Assembly: GCF_002160825.1 (NCBI RefSeq)
Contig: NZ_NFLI01000020.1
Location: forward strand, 1-64,000
Source of the DNA: Lachnoclostridium sp. An131
GTDB taxonomy: Bacteria > Bacillota > Clostridia > Lachnospirales > Lachnospiraceae
Direction of reading: 5' to 3'
Length of the DNA stretch: 64,000 nucleotides
A program made the translations under genes and the position numbers. Below, in pieces: positions 24,994 to 32,138 of this stretch (position 1 is the stretch's first letter; the number at the start of each line of letters is the position of its first letter). The notes below the pieces were generated by a model. The model was not told the origin of the DNA and searched no databases. It saw nothing but the letters and a program-made list of their open reading frames with translations.

Positions 24994-25866
24994 ATGAATT
25001 TGGCAGAAGCAAAAGAGTATGCAAAGAAAAACATTCACAACAGGCCGCAGACGGAAGGCCGTCTGGCCGGAAAGATCGCCATCGTCACAGGAGGAGCCCA
25101 GGGCTTCGGACTGGGAATCGCGGAAGAGATGTACCGGGAGGGCGCAAGCGTGGTTCTGGCGGATCTGAATGACGCTCAGGCCAAGGAAGCGGCGAAAGGG
25201 CTTGGAGAGAGGGCTGTCGGCCTGAAGGTAGATGTGTCTGACGCAGCGTCCATGGAGGCCATGGTCTGTGCGGCTGTGGAGCATTTCGGCGGCATCGATA
25301 TCTTTGTGTCGAACGCAGGCGTGCTCAAGGCTGGAAGCCTGGAGGATCTGACTCCGGAAGCCTTTGCCTTCGTGACAAAGGTAAATTACATAGGGTATTT
25401 CAATGCTGCAAAATATGCTTCCGCAATTATGAAAGCGCAGCACGAGGCAGATGAAAGCCTTTGGTTTGATATCATCCAGATCAATTCCAAATCCGGCCTG
25501 GAGGGCTCGAAAAACAACAGCGCTTACGCTGGCGGAAAATTTGGCGGCATCGGCCTGACCCAGAGCTTTGCGCTGGAGCTGGTAGGCTGGAACATTAAGG
25601 TAAATTCTATCTGCCCGGGCAACTTTTACGACGGGCCGCTCTGGTCCGATCCGGAAAGAGGACTTTTTGTACAGTACCTGAACGCCGGAAAGGTGCCGGG
25701 AGCGAAGACGGTGCAGGACGTGAAGGATTACTATCTGTCCAAATCTCCGATTCACAGGGGCTGTACGCCGAAGGATGTGTCAAAGGCGCTGTTCTACGCG
25801 GTGGAGCAGGAGTTTGAGACGGGACAGGCGATTCCGGTAACCGGCGGACAGACGATGCTGAATTAA
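24994..25866 (+). CDS. Short-chain dehydrogenase (sorbitol-6-phosphate 2-dehydrogenase-like)
   Basis: A 290-residue NAD(P)-dependent SDR. The Rossmann motif TGGAQGFGLG lies near residue 33, SNAGVL near 105, and the catalytic Ser with YAGGK near 165-182. An extra N-terminal segment of about 25 residues and the overall sequence resemble sorbitol-6-phosphate dehydrogenases. That fits the SorE-like reductase three genes downstream, which also acts on ketose/polyol phosphates. It is the first gene of a four-gene operon; AGGAGG supports the start. The exact substrate is inference. Confidence 0.8.
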   Translation: MNLAEAKEYAKKNIHNRPQTEGRLAGKIAIVTGGAQGFGLGIAEEMYREGASVVLADLNDAQAKEAAKGLGERAVGLKVDVSDAASMEAMVCAAVEHFGGIDIFVSNAGVLKAGSLEDLTPEAFAFVTKVNYIGYFNAAKYASAIMKAQHEADESLWFDIIQINSKSGLEGSKNNSAYAGGKFGGIGLTQSFALELVGWNIKVNSICPGNFYDGPLWSDPERGLFVQYLNAGKVPGAKTVQDVKDYYLSKSPIHRGCTPKDVSKALFYAVEQEFETGQAIPVTGGQTMLN

Positions 25867-25890
25867 CCGGTATAAGACGGGAGGCGGCTT

Positions 25891-27066
25891 ATGGATAAAT
25901 TTGTAGAACGGCAGGAGGTGCTGAAGCTTCTGAATGCGCCGACGCCGGAGGAGCGTCTGGCAAATCTGGCGATCGTCATTGGAAGCGAGAAGCAGGCCCC
26001 CGAGGCAAAGCCTCAGTATGCCAATAACCATATCCACACCATTTATTCCTTCTCGCCCTACTCGCCTGCGGCGGCTGTGTACTGCGCCAGGGACGAGGGC
26101 CTTCAGACGGCGGGAATTATGGATCATGATACGATTGCAGGCGCGGTAGAATTCCGGAAGGCCGGAAAAATTGCAGGCATCGGAACGACCTGCGGCATGG
26201 AGTGCCGCGCGGATCTGTCCGGGACCAGGATGGCGGGAAGAAAGCTGAACAATCCGGATCAGGCGGGGATCTGCTATATGGCGATTCACAGTGTCCCGGA
26301 ATCCGGTTTTGCACGGCTGAACGAGGTCTTTGCGCCTCTGCGGGAAAAACGCAATGTCCGGAACAGGAGGATGACGGAGAATATCAACCGTCTGATGGAG
26401 CCTTATGGCATTGTGCTGGATTTTGACAGGGATGTCATTCCCATTTCCCAGTATGAAAACGGCGGTTCTATCACAGAGCGCCATCTGCTCTGCGCTTTGA
26501 GCCAGAAGATTCTGGATAAGGCAGGAAGGGCTGCTTGCGCGGAATTTGTGGAAAAGCAGCTGGGAATCGCCCTGAACGAAAAGGCCAAGGAACGCCTTTC
26601 CGATCCGGAGAATCCCCACCAGCTTTATGATCTGCTCGGCGTAATGAAGGCTGAGCTGGTGGGCAAAATCTATGTGCCGGCCACAGATGAGTGTCTGCCC
26701 TTTGCAGAGCTTGTGAAGCTGGCAGATGAGGTGGGCGCGATCCTCTGCTATCCTTATCTGGGAGATGTGACGGATTCTGTCACAGGCGACAAGAAAGCAG
26801 CTAAATTTGAGGATGATTTCCTGGATGAGCTGTTCGAGATGCTGAAGGAGGAAGGCGTGCATGGCGTGACCTATATGCCGGCCCGCAATACGAGAGAGCA
26901 GCTTACAAGGCTTCAGAAGCTGTGCCGGGAATATCATATGACAGAAATTTCAGGAGAAGATGTGAATTCTTCCAGGCAGAGTATGATTTGTCCGGAGCTT
27001 TCGGATCCGCAGTTCAGACATCTGGTAGATGCGGCATGGAAGCTGGTGGAACGCGAAAAGGATTGA
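25891..27066 (+). CDS. PHP-domain metal-dependent phosphoesterase
   Basis: A 391-residue protein of the polymerase-and-histidinol-phosphatase superfamily. Metal ligands are visible as NHIHTIYSFSPYSP (H-x-H), IMDHDT, GMECRAD and, further on, AIHS. In a sugar operon it may dephosphorylate a sugar phosphate or act on a related ester. It is not the short tRNA-related PHP type. No transporter is present. GGGAGG precedes the ATG. The aldolase gene follows 5 bp after the stop. Confidence 0.78.
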   Translation: MDKFVERQEVLKLLNAPTPEERLANLAIVIGSEKQAPEAKPQYANNHIHTIYSFSPYSPAAAVYCARDEGLQTAGIMDHDTIAGAVEFRKAGKIAGIGTTCGMECRADLSGTRMAGRKLNNPDQAGICYMAIHSVPESGFARLNEVFAPLREKRNVRNRRMTENINRLMEPYGIVLDFDRDVIPISQYENGGSITERHLLCALSQKILDKAGRAACAEFVEKQLGIALNEKAKERLSDPENPHQLYDLLGVMKAELVGKIYVPATDECLPFAELVKLADEVGAILCYPYLGDVTDSVTGDKKAAKFEDDFLDELFEMLKEEGVHGVTYMPARNTREQLTRLQKLCREYHMTEISGEDVNSSRQSMICPELSDPQFRHLVDAAWKLVEREKD

Positions 27067-27071
27067 GCATC

Positions 27072-27722
27072 ATGGAGAAAAATATGGAAGCTGTCCGGGA
27101 GCTGATGGCGGCGGCAAAGCATCTGGATGAGAAAGGAATTTTAAACGCGATTGAGGGCAACGTTTCTCTGAAGCGGGACGGCCTGATTTATGTGACGCCC
27201 AGCGGAAAAAATAAGGCGTTTCTGACGGAGGATATGATTGCTGTCGTAGACGAGGACGGCAACCAGCTGGCAGGCAGCTGCAAGCCCACTTCCGAATTGA
27301 AGCTGCATCTGCATGTATACAAAACGCGGAAGGATGTGGGCGGCGTCGTACATGCCCATCCCACCTGCCTGGCTGCGCACGCAATCTGCGGCCTGCCGGT
27401 CAGGACGAAGGCCTATGCGGAGCTGATGACAGTGTACGGAAGCTTTGAGGTGGCGCCCTACGGGCGGCCGGGAACGGACGATATCTGGAAGGGGATCGGG
27501 CCGCTTCTTCAGAAAAGCGATGTCATTCTGCTGGAGAACCATGGGGCTCTGGCGGTAGGGCCCAGTGTACTGCAGGCTATGAATCACATGGAAGCGGCGG
27601 AAGCCATTGCCAGGGTAGTGACGACTGCGAAGCTGATAGGCAGGGAAAAGGAGCTTCCGGAAGAGGAATGCAGAGCGCTGCTTTCCATGCAGGAAAAGAA
27701 TCAGAAGGAATCGATTTCATAA
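27072..27722 (+). CDS. Class II aldolase/adducin family protein (fuculose-phosphate aldolase-like)
   Basis: A 216-residue zinc-dependent aldolase or epimerase of the AraD/FucA family. Zinc ligands are HAHPTC and a later HG in ENHGALAVG; KAYAELM holds the likely acid/base region. It would cleave a ketose-1-phosphate to dihydroxyacetone phosphate and an aldehyde, or epimerise a pentulose phosphate. ATG 27072 (after AAAAGG) is preferred over an upstream ATG at 26922 that lies inside the previous gene. The Ser-rich end is unremarkable. Confidence 0.85.
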   Translation: MEKNMEAVRELMAAAKHLDEKGILNAIEGNVSLKRDGLIYVTPSGKNKAFLTEDMIAVVDEDGNQLAGSCKPTSELKLHLHVYKTRKDVGGVVHAHPTCLAAHAICGLPVRTKAYAELMTVYGSFEVAPYGRPGTDDIWKGIGPLLQKSDVILLENHGALAVGPSVLQAMNHMEAAEAIARVVTTAKLIGREKELPEEECRALLSMQEKNQKESIS

Positions 27723-27741
27723 AAGGAAAAGGAGAGAAATT

Positions 27742-29004
27742 ATGAAGACAAAGGCACTGAGACTTTACGGCAAAGAGGATCTGCGTCTGGAGGAGTTCGA
27801 GCTTCCGGAACCGAAGGAAGATGAGATTCTGGCAAAGGTAGTATCCGACAGTATCTGCATGTCCTCCTACAAGGCGGCGATGCAGGGCGAGGATCACAAG
27901 CGTGTGCCGGATGATGTGGCAGAGCATCCGGTGATTATCGGACATGAGTTCTGCGGCGAGCTGGTAAAGGTAGGCTCCAAGTGGGCCGATGAATTCAAGG
28001 CGGGAGAGAAATTCTCCATTCAGCCGGCGCTGAACTATAAGGGAAGCCTGGCGGCTCCGGGATATTCCTATCAGTATATCGGCGGAGACGCTACCTATGT
28101 GATTATCCCGAACGAGGTTATGGAGATGGGCTGCCTGCTTCACTATTCCGGGGAGAGCTATTTCGGCGGTTCTCTGACAGAGCCCCTGTCCTGCGTAGCG
28201 GGAACCTTCCATGCCATGTACCATGTGACCAGAGGAAAATACGAGCATGACATGGGAATCAAGGAAGGCGGCAAGATGGCGATCCTGGCAGGCGTAGGCC
28301 CCATGGGCCTTGCGGCGATTGATTACATCATCCACTGCGACAGAAGGCCGTCTCTTCTGATTGTCACCGATATCGACGACGCAAGACTTGCCCGGGCTGA
28401 AAAGCTGCTTTCTCCCAAGGAGGCTGAGGCAAACGGCATTAAGCTGGTATATGCAAATACAGGTAAGGTAGAAAATGATCATGATTTCATGATGAGCTTC
28501 ACAGACGGAACCGGCTATGACGATGTGCTTGCGTTTGCCCCGGTAGCTTCTGTGGTAGAGCTTGCAGACAGCATTCTGGCGCAGGACGGCTGCCTGAATT
28601 TCTTTGCAGGCCCCTCCAATCCGGAGTTTTCCGCAAAGTTCAATTTCTACAATGTGCATTATTCCGGAACCCATGTAGTGGGAACCTCCGGCGGAAATAC
28701 CGAAGATATGAAGGAGTGCCTGCAGATGATCGGAGAAGGAAAGCTTGATCCGGCTATCCTGGTAACCCATATCGGCGGTATGGATGTGGCAAGAGAGACT
28801 ACGCTGAATCTGCCCCATGTACCGGGCGGAAAGAAGCTCATTTATACCCACATTTCTCTGCCGCTGACAGCGATCGCAGATTTCGAGGAAAAGGGAAAGA
28901 CCGATCCGATGTTTGCAAAGCTGGCTGAGCTGGTAGCAAAGACAAACGGTCTGTGGAACGCGGAAGCTGAGAAATATCTGCTGGAGAACGCTCCGGCGAT
29001 CTGA
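27742..29004 (+). CDS. sorE: Zinc-type alcohol dehydrogenase, L-sorbose-1-phosphate reductase-like
   Basis: A 420-residue MDR-family dehydrogenase closely resembling SorE: N-terminal MKTKALRLYGKEDLRLEEF, IIGHEFCGELVKVG, then GYSYQYIGGDATYVIIPNEV, and C-terminal WNAEAEKYLLENAPAI. SorE reduces L-sorbose 1-phosphate to glucitol 6-phosphate, and the SDR encoded first in the operon could then oxidise that to fructose 6-phosphate. The cofactor motif GVGPMGLAAID lies near residue 187. It is last in the operon and followed by two strong hairpins. Confidence 0.85.
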   Translation: MKTKALRLYGKEDLRLEEFELPEPKEDEILAKVVSDSICMSSYKAAMQGEDHKRVPDDVAEHPVIIGHEFCGELVKVGSKWADEFKAGEKFSIQPALNYKGSLAAPGYSYQYIGGDATYVIIPNEVMEMGCLLHYSGESYFGGSLTEPLSCVAGTFHAMYHVTRGKYEHDMGIKEGGKMAILAGVGPMGLAAIDYIIHCDRRPSLLIVTDIDDARLARAEKLLSPKEAEANGIKLVYANTGKVENDHDFMMSFTDGTGYDDVLAFAPVASVVELADSILAQDGCLNFFAGPSNPEFSAKFNFYNVHYSGTHVVGTSGGNTEDMKECLQMIGEGKLDPAILVTHIGGMDVARETTLNLPHVPGGKKLIYTHISLPLTAIADFEEKGKTDPMFAKLAELVAKTNGLWNAEAEKYLLENAPAI

Positions 29005-29029
29005 AAAACCGGAACTTAAATACAGAGGC

Positions 29030-29110
29030 GGCAGGCGGCATTCCATGCCGCCTGCCCGGGCCGCCGCAGGACAAAGCGGTCAAACGTCTGTCCTGCGGCG
29101 GTTCTTTTTT
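29030..29110 (+). terminator. Double hairpin terminator of the sugar operon
   Basis: Hairpin one is GGCAGGCGGCA (29030-29040) with TGCCGCCTGCC (29046-29056). Hairpin two is CCGCCGCAGGACA (29061-29073) with TGTCCTGCGGCGG (29089-29101), followed by TTCTTTTTTT. Confidence 0.9.
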
Positions 29111-29163
29111 TGGAGACGGAAAAGCCATCGAAGGAGCAGAGCTGCAGGCGGATATTTGGGGAC

Positions 29164-29192
29164 TTGCCACAGGCGCGCCATCCAGATATAAT
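29164..29192 (+). promoter_or_regulatory. Promoter of the PAP2-like gene
   Basis: TTGCCA 29164-29169, 17 bp, TATAAT 29187-29192. This is the same -35/-10 pair as at the citrate synthase gene. Confidence 0.8.
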
Positions 29193-29216
29193 AGAGGCAG
29201 ATAAAGGAGAAAAGAT

Positions 29217-29666
29217 ATGAACAGTTTTGAGCAGCTGATAGGAAACAGAATACTGGTGAGCGCGGTGACAGGCTGGTTTGTGGCCCAGATTTTAAAGACT
29301 CTGATTTATACCCTGATGACAAAGCGGTTTGAACCGGAACGTCTGGTCGGATCGGGCGGTATGCCCAGCTCCCATTCTTCTACCGTCTGTGCGATGGCTG
29401 CGGCTTCCGGGCAAATTTATGGCCTGGGCTCCTTTGAATTCGCGGTGACAGTCATAATTGCGATTATTGTCATGCATGACGCCATGGGTGTCCGCCTGGA
29501 GACAGGAAAGCAGGCCAAGCTCATCAACGAAATTGTAGAGACCTTTAAAACTATGAACGGAAAGACGCTTGCCGAGGAAAAGCTGAAGGAATTTGTGGGA
29601 CATACTCCTCTGCAGGTTTTGATGGGGGCTATTCTGGGGATTGCGATAGGCATCCTTATGGTATGA
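29217..29666 (+). CDS. Divergent PAP2-family membrane protein (DUF212)
   Basis: A 149-residue integral membrane protein with about four hydrophobic segments and the family motif GGMPSSHSS near residue 46, related to the phosphate-binding loop of PAP2 phosphatases. HDAMGVRLETGKQA follows. Members are found in many Firmicutes and in plant chloroplasts; the biochemical function is not established. It is a single-gene unit with its own promoter and terminator; AAAGGAG precedes the ATG. Confidence 0.88.
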   Translation: MNSFEQLIGNRILVSAVTGWFVAQILKTLIYTLMTKRFEPERLVGSGGMPSSHSSTVCAMAAASGQIYGLGSFEFAVTVIIAIIVMHDAMGVRLETGKQAKLINEIVETFKTMNGKTLAEEKLKEFVGHTPLQVLMGAILGIAIGILMV

Positions 29667-29688
29667 TTTTGAAATATGGAAATACAGG

Positions 29689-29730
29689 AAAGACTGCTGA
29701 GAAATATATCTGTTTCCGGCAGTCTTTTTT
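29689..29730 (+). terminator. Terminator after the PAP2-like gene
   Basis: AAAGACTGC (29689-29697) pairs with GCAGTCTTT (29719-29727 region), ending in a run of Ts to 29730. Confidence 0.9.
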
Positions 29731-29829
29731 GCATGGAAGCTGCATAAAGCTGCTGCTGCGGGACATACTGGCTACTGTCCGTACAGAATCATGCGTCTGC
29801 TGCAGCGGTCGTATGAAAGCGCAGCTAAA

Positions 29830-29883
29830 TGATATTATTTATCATTTAAATGTCTTGAACAGCAGTGGATTCTATGGTAAGAT
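29830..29883 (+). promoter_or_regulatory. Fur-like box and promoter of the iron-locus first unit
   Basis: TGATATTATTTATCA (29830-29844) matches 12 of the 14 specified bases of the TGATAATnATTATCA Fur consensus, with perfect outer half-sites, inside a longer dyad TAAATGATA/TATCATTTA (29826-29848). The promoter follows: TTGAAC 29855-29860, 17 bp, extended -10 TGGTAAGAT (29875-29883). Iron-dependent repression is inferred. Confidence 0.7.
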
Positions 29884-29895
29884 AGCATCATGAAA

Positions 29896-29911
29896 GTTAG
29901 CCAAAGCTAAC
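29896..29911 (+). promoter_or_regulatory. GTTAG-N6-CTAAC palindrome, copy 1
   Basis: GTTAG CCAAAG CTAAC lies just after the predicted transcription start of the DUF2325 unit. Similar elements are at 29956 and 32081, all in the iron locus. It could be an operator for a DtxR/IdeR-type metalloregulator (core half-site TTAG/CTAA) or a small RNA hairpin. Confidence 0.6.
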
Positions 29912-29915
29912 CAAG

Positions 29916-29943
29916 AGAGTCCTGATACCTGCGGACTCTTTTT
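29916..29943 (+). terminator. Early hairpin terminator in the DUF2325 leader
   Basis: AGAGTCC (29916-29922) pairs with GGACTCT (29933-29939), followed by five Ts. It lies about 30 nt after the predicted start and 100 nt before the gene, so it may act as an attenuator or end a short RNA of about 55 nt. Confidence 0.7.
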
Positions 29944-29955
29944 GAAACTAAAACG

Positions 29956-29971
29956 GTTAGAAAGTACTAAC
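29956..29971 (+). promoter_or_regulatory. GTTAG-N6-CTAAC palindrome, copy 2
   Basis: GTTAG AAAGTA CTAAC, exactly 60 bp after copy 1 and on the other side of the early terminator. The remainder of 29972-30045 shows only the ribosome site of DUF2325. Confidence 0.6.
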
Positions 29972-30045
29972 TTCGAACAAAAGCAGCTGCCGGTGCCGTG
30001 TTTTATCGCAGCAGCCATCAACCAGTTTTCATAAAGAGAGGAAAG

Positions 30046-30330
30046 ATGCCTATGAGTATTGTGATTATCGGAGGACATGACCGTATGGTCCGCCAGTACC
30101 ATGACATTTGTAAGGCCTATAAGTGTAAGGCAAAGGTCTTTACCCAGATGACCGGAGATTTGAAAAAGCAGGTTGGGAAACCGGATCTGTTTGTACTGTT
30201 TACAAATACAGTGTCTCACAAAATGGTGAAATGTGCGCTGGAAGAGGCAAAGAAGAACAATGTCGAAGTGGTACGCTGTCACACCAGCAGCCGCGCGGCC
30301 CTTGAAGAAATCCTGGGGAGCTATTGCTGA
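30046..30330 (+). CDS. DUF2325-family protein of the iron locus
   Basis: A 94-residue protein, SIVIIGGHDRM at the N-terminus, VFTQMTGDLKKQ in the middle, and PDLFVLFTNTVSHKMVK, matching DUF2325, a small Rossmann-like family of unknown function. It starts at ATG 30046 or ATG 30052; GAGAGG sits upstream. It overlaps the DUF3793 gene by one base and shares the Fur-like promoter. Genes of this type often accompany feo and flavodoxin genes in Clostridia, which suggests a role in iron limitation. Confidence 0.75.
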   Translation: MPMSIVIIGGHDRMVRQYHDICKAYKCKAKVFTQMTGDLKKQVGKPDLFVLFTNTVSHKMVKCALEEAKKNNVEVVRCHTSSRAALEEILGSYC

Positions 30331-30905
30331 TGGACAGCGCGCGGGAAAGGCTTGAAAGACTTCTGGCGAACCATTGTGCGCCTGTTTTCTGCGGGCAGAA
30401 AACGGCGAATCTGGTGGCAGCCCCTCAGGAGCTGGCGCCATATCTTCCGGAAATCCTGATGGGGAGCAGGATTTGCTGGGTAAAGCTCTGCGGCTGCAGA
30501 AAATACTGCCATCTGCTTTTTTATGAAAAAGAACGGATGGAAAGGTACCTGGCAGGTGAAAAGCACCAGGACTTCTTGAAGGCGTACGGATATGAAGGCG
30601 GGGAGCTTTCGGGAAAGCTTCAGCTTCTGGCGGAGCGCTATGAGAGGTATCAAAAGAGGGGCGGGAAATTTCCACATGAAATAGGCCTCTTTTTGGAATA
30701 CCCGCTGGAAGATATCGAAGGATTTATTGTGCATCAGGGCAGGAACGCGTTAGAGTGCGGCTACTGGAAGGTGTACGGAAATGTGGAACGGGCAAGAGAA
30801 GTATTCCGTCTTTATGACGGGCTCCGGGAAACGCTGACTGCGATGGTGGCGGCCGGCTTCAGCCTCCGGGAGGGCGTGGCAGAAGCTGTATGGCGAATGG
30901 CATGA
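30330..30905 (+). CDS. DUF3793-family protein
   Basis: A 191-residue protein with conserved stretches HCAPVFCGQKTANL, CGCRKYCHLLFYEKE, FPHEIGLFLEYPLEDIEGF and YWKVYGN, as in DUF3793. No catalytic motif is known to me. The start is ATG 30330, overlapping the DUF2325 stop by one base, with GGGGAG upstream. It sits between DUF2325 and a flavodoxin in the iron locus. Confidence 0.75.
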   Translation: MDSARERLERLLANHCAPVFCGQKTANLVAAPQELAPYLPEILMGSRICWVKLCGCRKYCHLLFYEKERMERYLAGEKHQDFLKAYGYEGGELSGKLQLLAERYERYQKRGGKFPHEIGLFLEYPLEDIEGFIVHQGRNALECGYWKVYGNVERAREVFRLYDGLRETLTAMVAAGFSLREGVAEAVWRMA

Positions 30906-30955
30906 TACAAGGCAGACGCAGGAGCGGCAGCCTGCAGCCCGTGCGGCAAAACAGA

Positions 30956-30980
30956 ATAAAAGACCTTCGGGCTTTTATAT
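30956..30980 (+). terminator. Small hairpin before the flavodoxin gene
   Basis: AAAAG-A-CC, a TTCG loop, and GG-CTTTT form a hairpin with a short T-run. It may partly end or process the upstream transcript before the flavodoxin gene. Confidence 0.45.
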
Positions 30981-31013
30981 AAAAAACATGAAAAAGAGTG
31001 CAGGAGGAGAAAA

Positions 31014-31427
31014 ATGAAGATAGTATATTGGAGCAGCACAGGAAATACAGAGCGTATGGCACAGATGCTGGGCGAAGAGCTTGAAAAGCTCGGAGGAAGC
31101 GCAGAGGTGGCAGAGGTCTCTTCTGTATCCCCAGCGGATTTGGAAGGTGAGGCTGTCTTTGCTCTCGGATGCTCAGCCATGGGTGACGAGGAGCTGGACG
31201 AGGGAGAGATGGAGCCCTTCGTGCAGGAGGTGGAGAAGTTTGCTTCCGGTAAAAAAATCGGTCTTTTCGGCTCCTATGACTGGGGTGACGGTGAGTGGAT
31301 GCGTAAATGGGAAGAACGCATGAAGGAAGCGGGAGCAGAGGTAGCCGGAACTGTAATTGCCAACAATGAGCCGGACGATGAGGATCAGGCAAAGCTGGCG
31401 GAGCTGGCCAAGGCGCTCTGCGGTTAA
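31014..31427 (+). CDS. Short-chain flavodoxin
   Basis: A 137-residue FMN electron carrier. The phosphate-binding loop WSSTGNTERMA is at residues 6-16, and GSYDWGDGEWM marks the second FMN loop. Flavodoxins replace ferredoxin under iron limitation, which fits its place between Fur-box-controlled genes and feoAAB. It can accept electrons from the oxidoreductase encoded at 7289. GGAGGAG supports the start. Confidence 0.93.
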   Translation: MKIVYWSSTGNTERMAQMLGEELEKLGGSAEVAEVSSVSPADLEGEAVFALGCSAMGDEELDEGEMEPFVQEVEKFASGKKIGLFGSYDWGDGEWMRKWEERMKEAGAEVAGTVIANNEPDDEDQAKLAELAKALCG

Positions 31428-31458
31428 AAAATTCTGGTTAGTATTAACAAATTAGTTA

Positions 31459-31514
31459 TTGACAACTCTGGGAAAAAGTGCTTTAATACTTATTGGAAAT
31501 GATAGTTATTCTCA
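31459..31514 (+). promoter_or_regulatory. feo promoter and Fur-like box
   Basis: TTGACA 31459-31464, 17 bp, TTTAAT 31482-31487. Just downstream, TGATAGTTATTCTCA (31500-31514) matches 12 of the 14 specified bases of the Fur consensus. A degenerate GTTAG-containing dyad (GTTAGTATTAAC, 31437-31448) lies upstream of the -35. Confidence 0.7.
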
Positions 31515-31534
31515 ATTGCTTAAGAGGAGAAAGG

Positions 31535-31759
31535 ATGGAGAGGCTCATGGCACTGGCAATGATGGAAGTTGGAGAAACGAGGACGATTCAGGAATTCCAT
31601 GGAAAGGAAGAAGTGAAGAGGCATCTTCAGGATCTCGGCTTTGTGAAAGGGGAAAAGGTGCAGGTGGTAGGTGAGAACCCCAGCGGCATGATTCTCCTGG
31701 TAAAGGGCGTGAGAATCGCGCTGAACAGAGGCCTGGCTTCTCAGATTATGGTAGCGTAA
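31535..31759 (+). CDS. feoA: FeoA-domain protein 1
   Basis: A 74-residue SH3-like FeoA protein, LMALAMMEVGETRTI then LGFVKGEKVQVVGENPSG and RIALNRGLASQIMV. FeoA assists the ferrous iron transporter FeoB. ATG 31535 (GAGGAG upstream) is chosen over an in-frame ATG at 31493 that lies in the Fur-box region. First of two adjacent feoA genes. Confidence 0.9.
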   Translation: MERLMALAMMEVGETRTIQEFHGKEEVKRHLQDLGFVKGEKVQVVGENPSGMILLVKGVRIALNRGLASQIMVA

Positions 31760-31799
31760 TCCGGGCGTTGAGAAACGGAAAGAGAGGGCAAGGGAAGGA

Positions 31800-32018
31800 A
31801 TGACACTGAAAGAAATGAAACCGGGTCAGTCCGGAAAGGTGGTATCCATCGGCGAAAGCGGGCAGCTGAAGCGCAGAATCATGGATATGGGGATCACTCC
31901 CGGCGTTGAGGTCAAGGTAATCAAGGTGGCGCCGCTGGGCGATCCGGTGGAAATCAATGTGCGCGGCTACGAGCTCAGTCTCCGCAAAGAGGAAGCGGCG
32001 CGTATCGAGGTGCAGTAA
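31800..32018 (+). CDS. feoA: FeoA-domain protein 2
   Basis: A 72-residue FeoA: MTLKEMKPGQSGKVVSI, RRIMDMGITPGVEV, then GDPVEINVRGYELSLRKEEA. It is closer to the canonical FeoA pattern than copy 1. It probably works with FeoB, encoded 120 bp downstream. GGGAAGGA precedes the ATG. Confidence 0.92.
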   Translation: MTLKEMKPGQSGKVVSIGESGQLKRRIMDMGITPGVEVKVIKVAPLGDPVEINVRGYELSLRKEEAARIEVQ

Positions 32019-32042
32019 GCAAAAAACAAGGAAAGCAATGCA

Positions 32043-32063
32043 GGGTTAAGGTCCGCTTAACCC
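32043..32063 (+). terminator. Hairpin between feoA and feoB
   Basis: GGGTTAAG (32043-32050) pairs with CTTAACCC (32056-32063), followed by ataatttt. It may be a weak terminator or a processing site in the 120-bp gap. Confidence 0.5.
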
Positions 32064-32080
32064 ATAATTTTACGCATGGC

Positions 32081-32096
32081 GTTAGCTAAAACTAAT
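32081..32096 (+). promoter_or_regulatory. GTTAG-N6-CTAAT element before feoB (copy 3)
   Basis: GTTAG CTAAAA CTAAT lies 43 bp upstream of the feoB start, a near match to the two palindromes at 29896 and 29956, followed by a further CTAAC at 32105-32109. Confidence 0.55.
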
Positions 32097-32138
32097 TATT
32101 GTAAACTAACCGTGCGGGACGAGTGGAGGAAGACAAAA

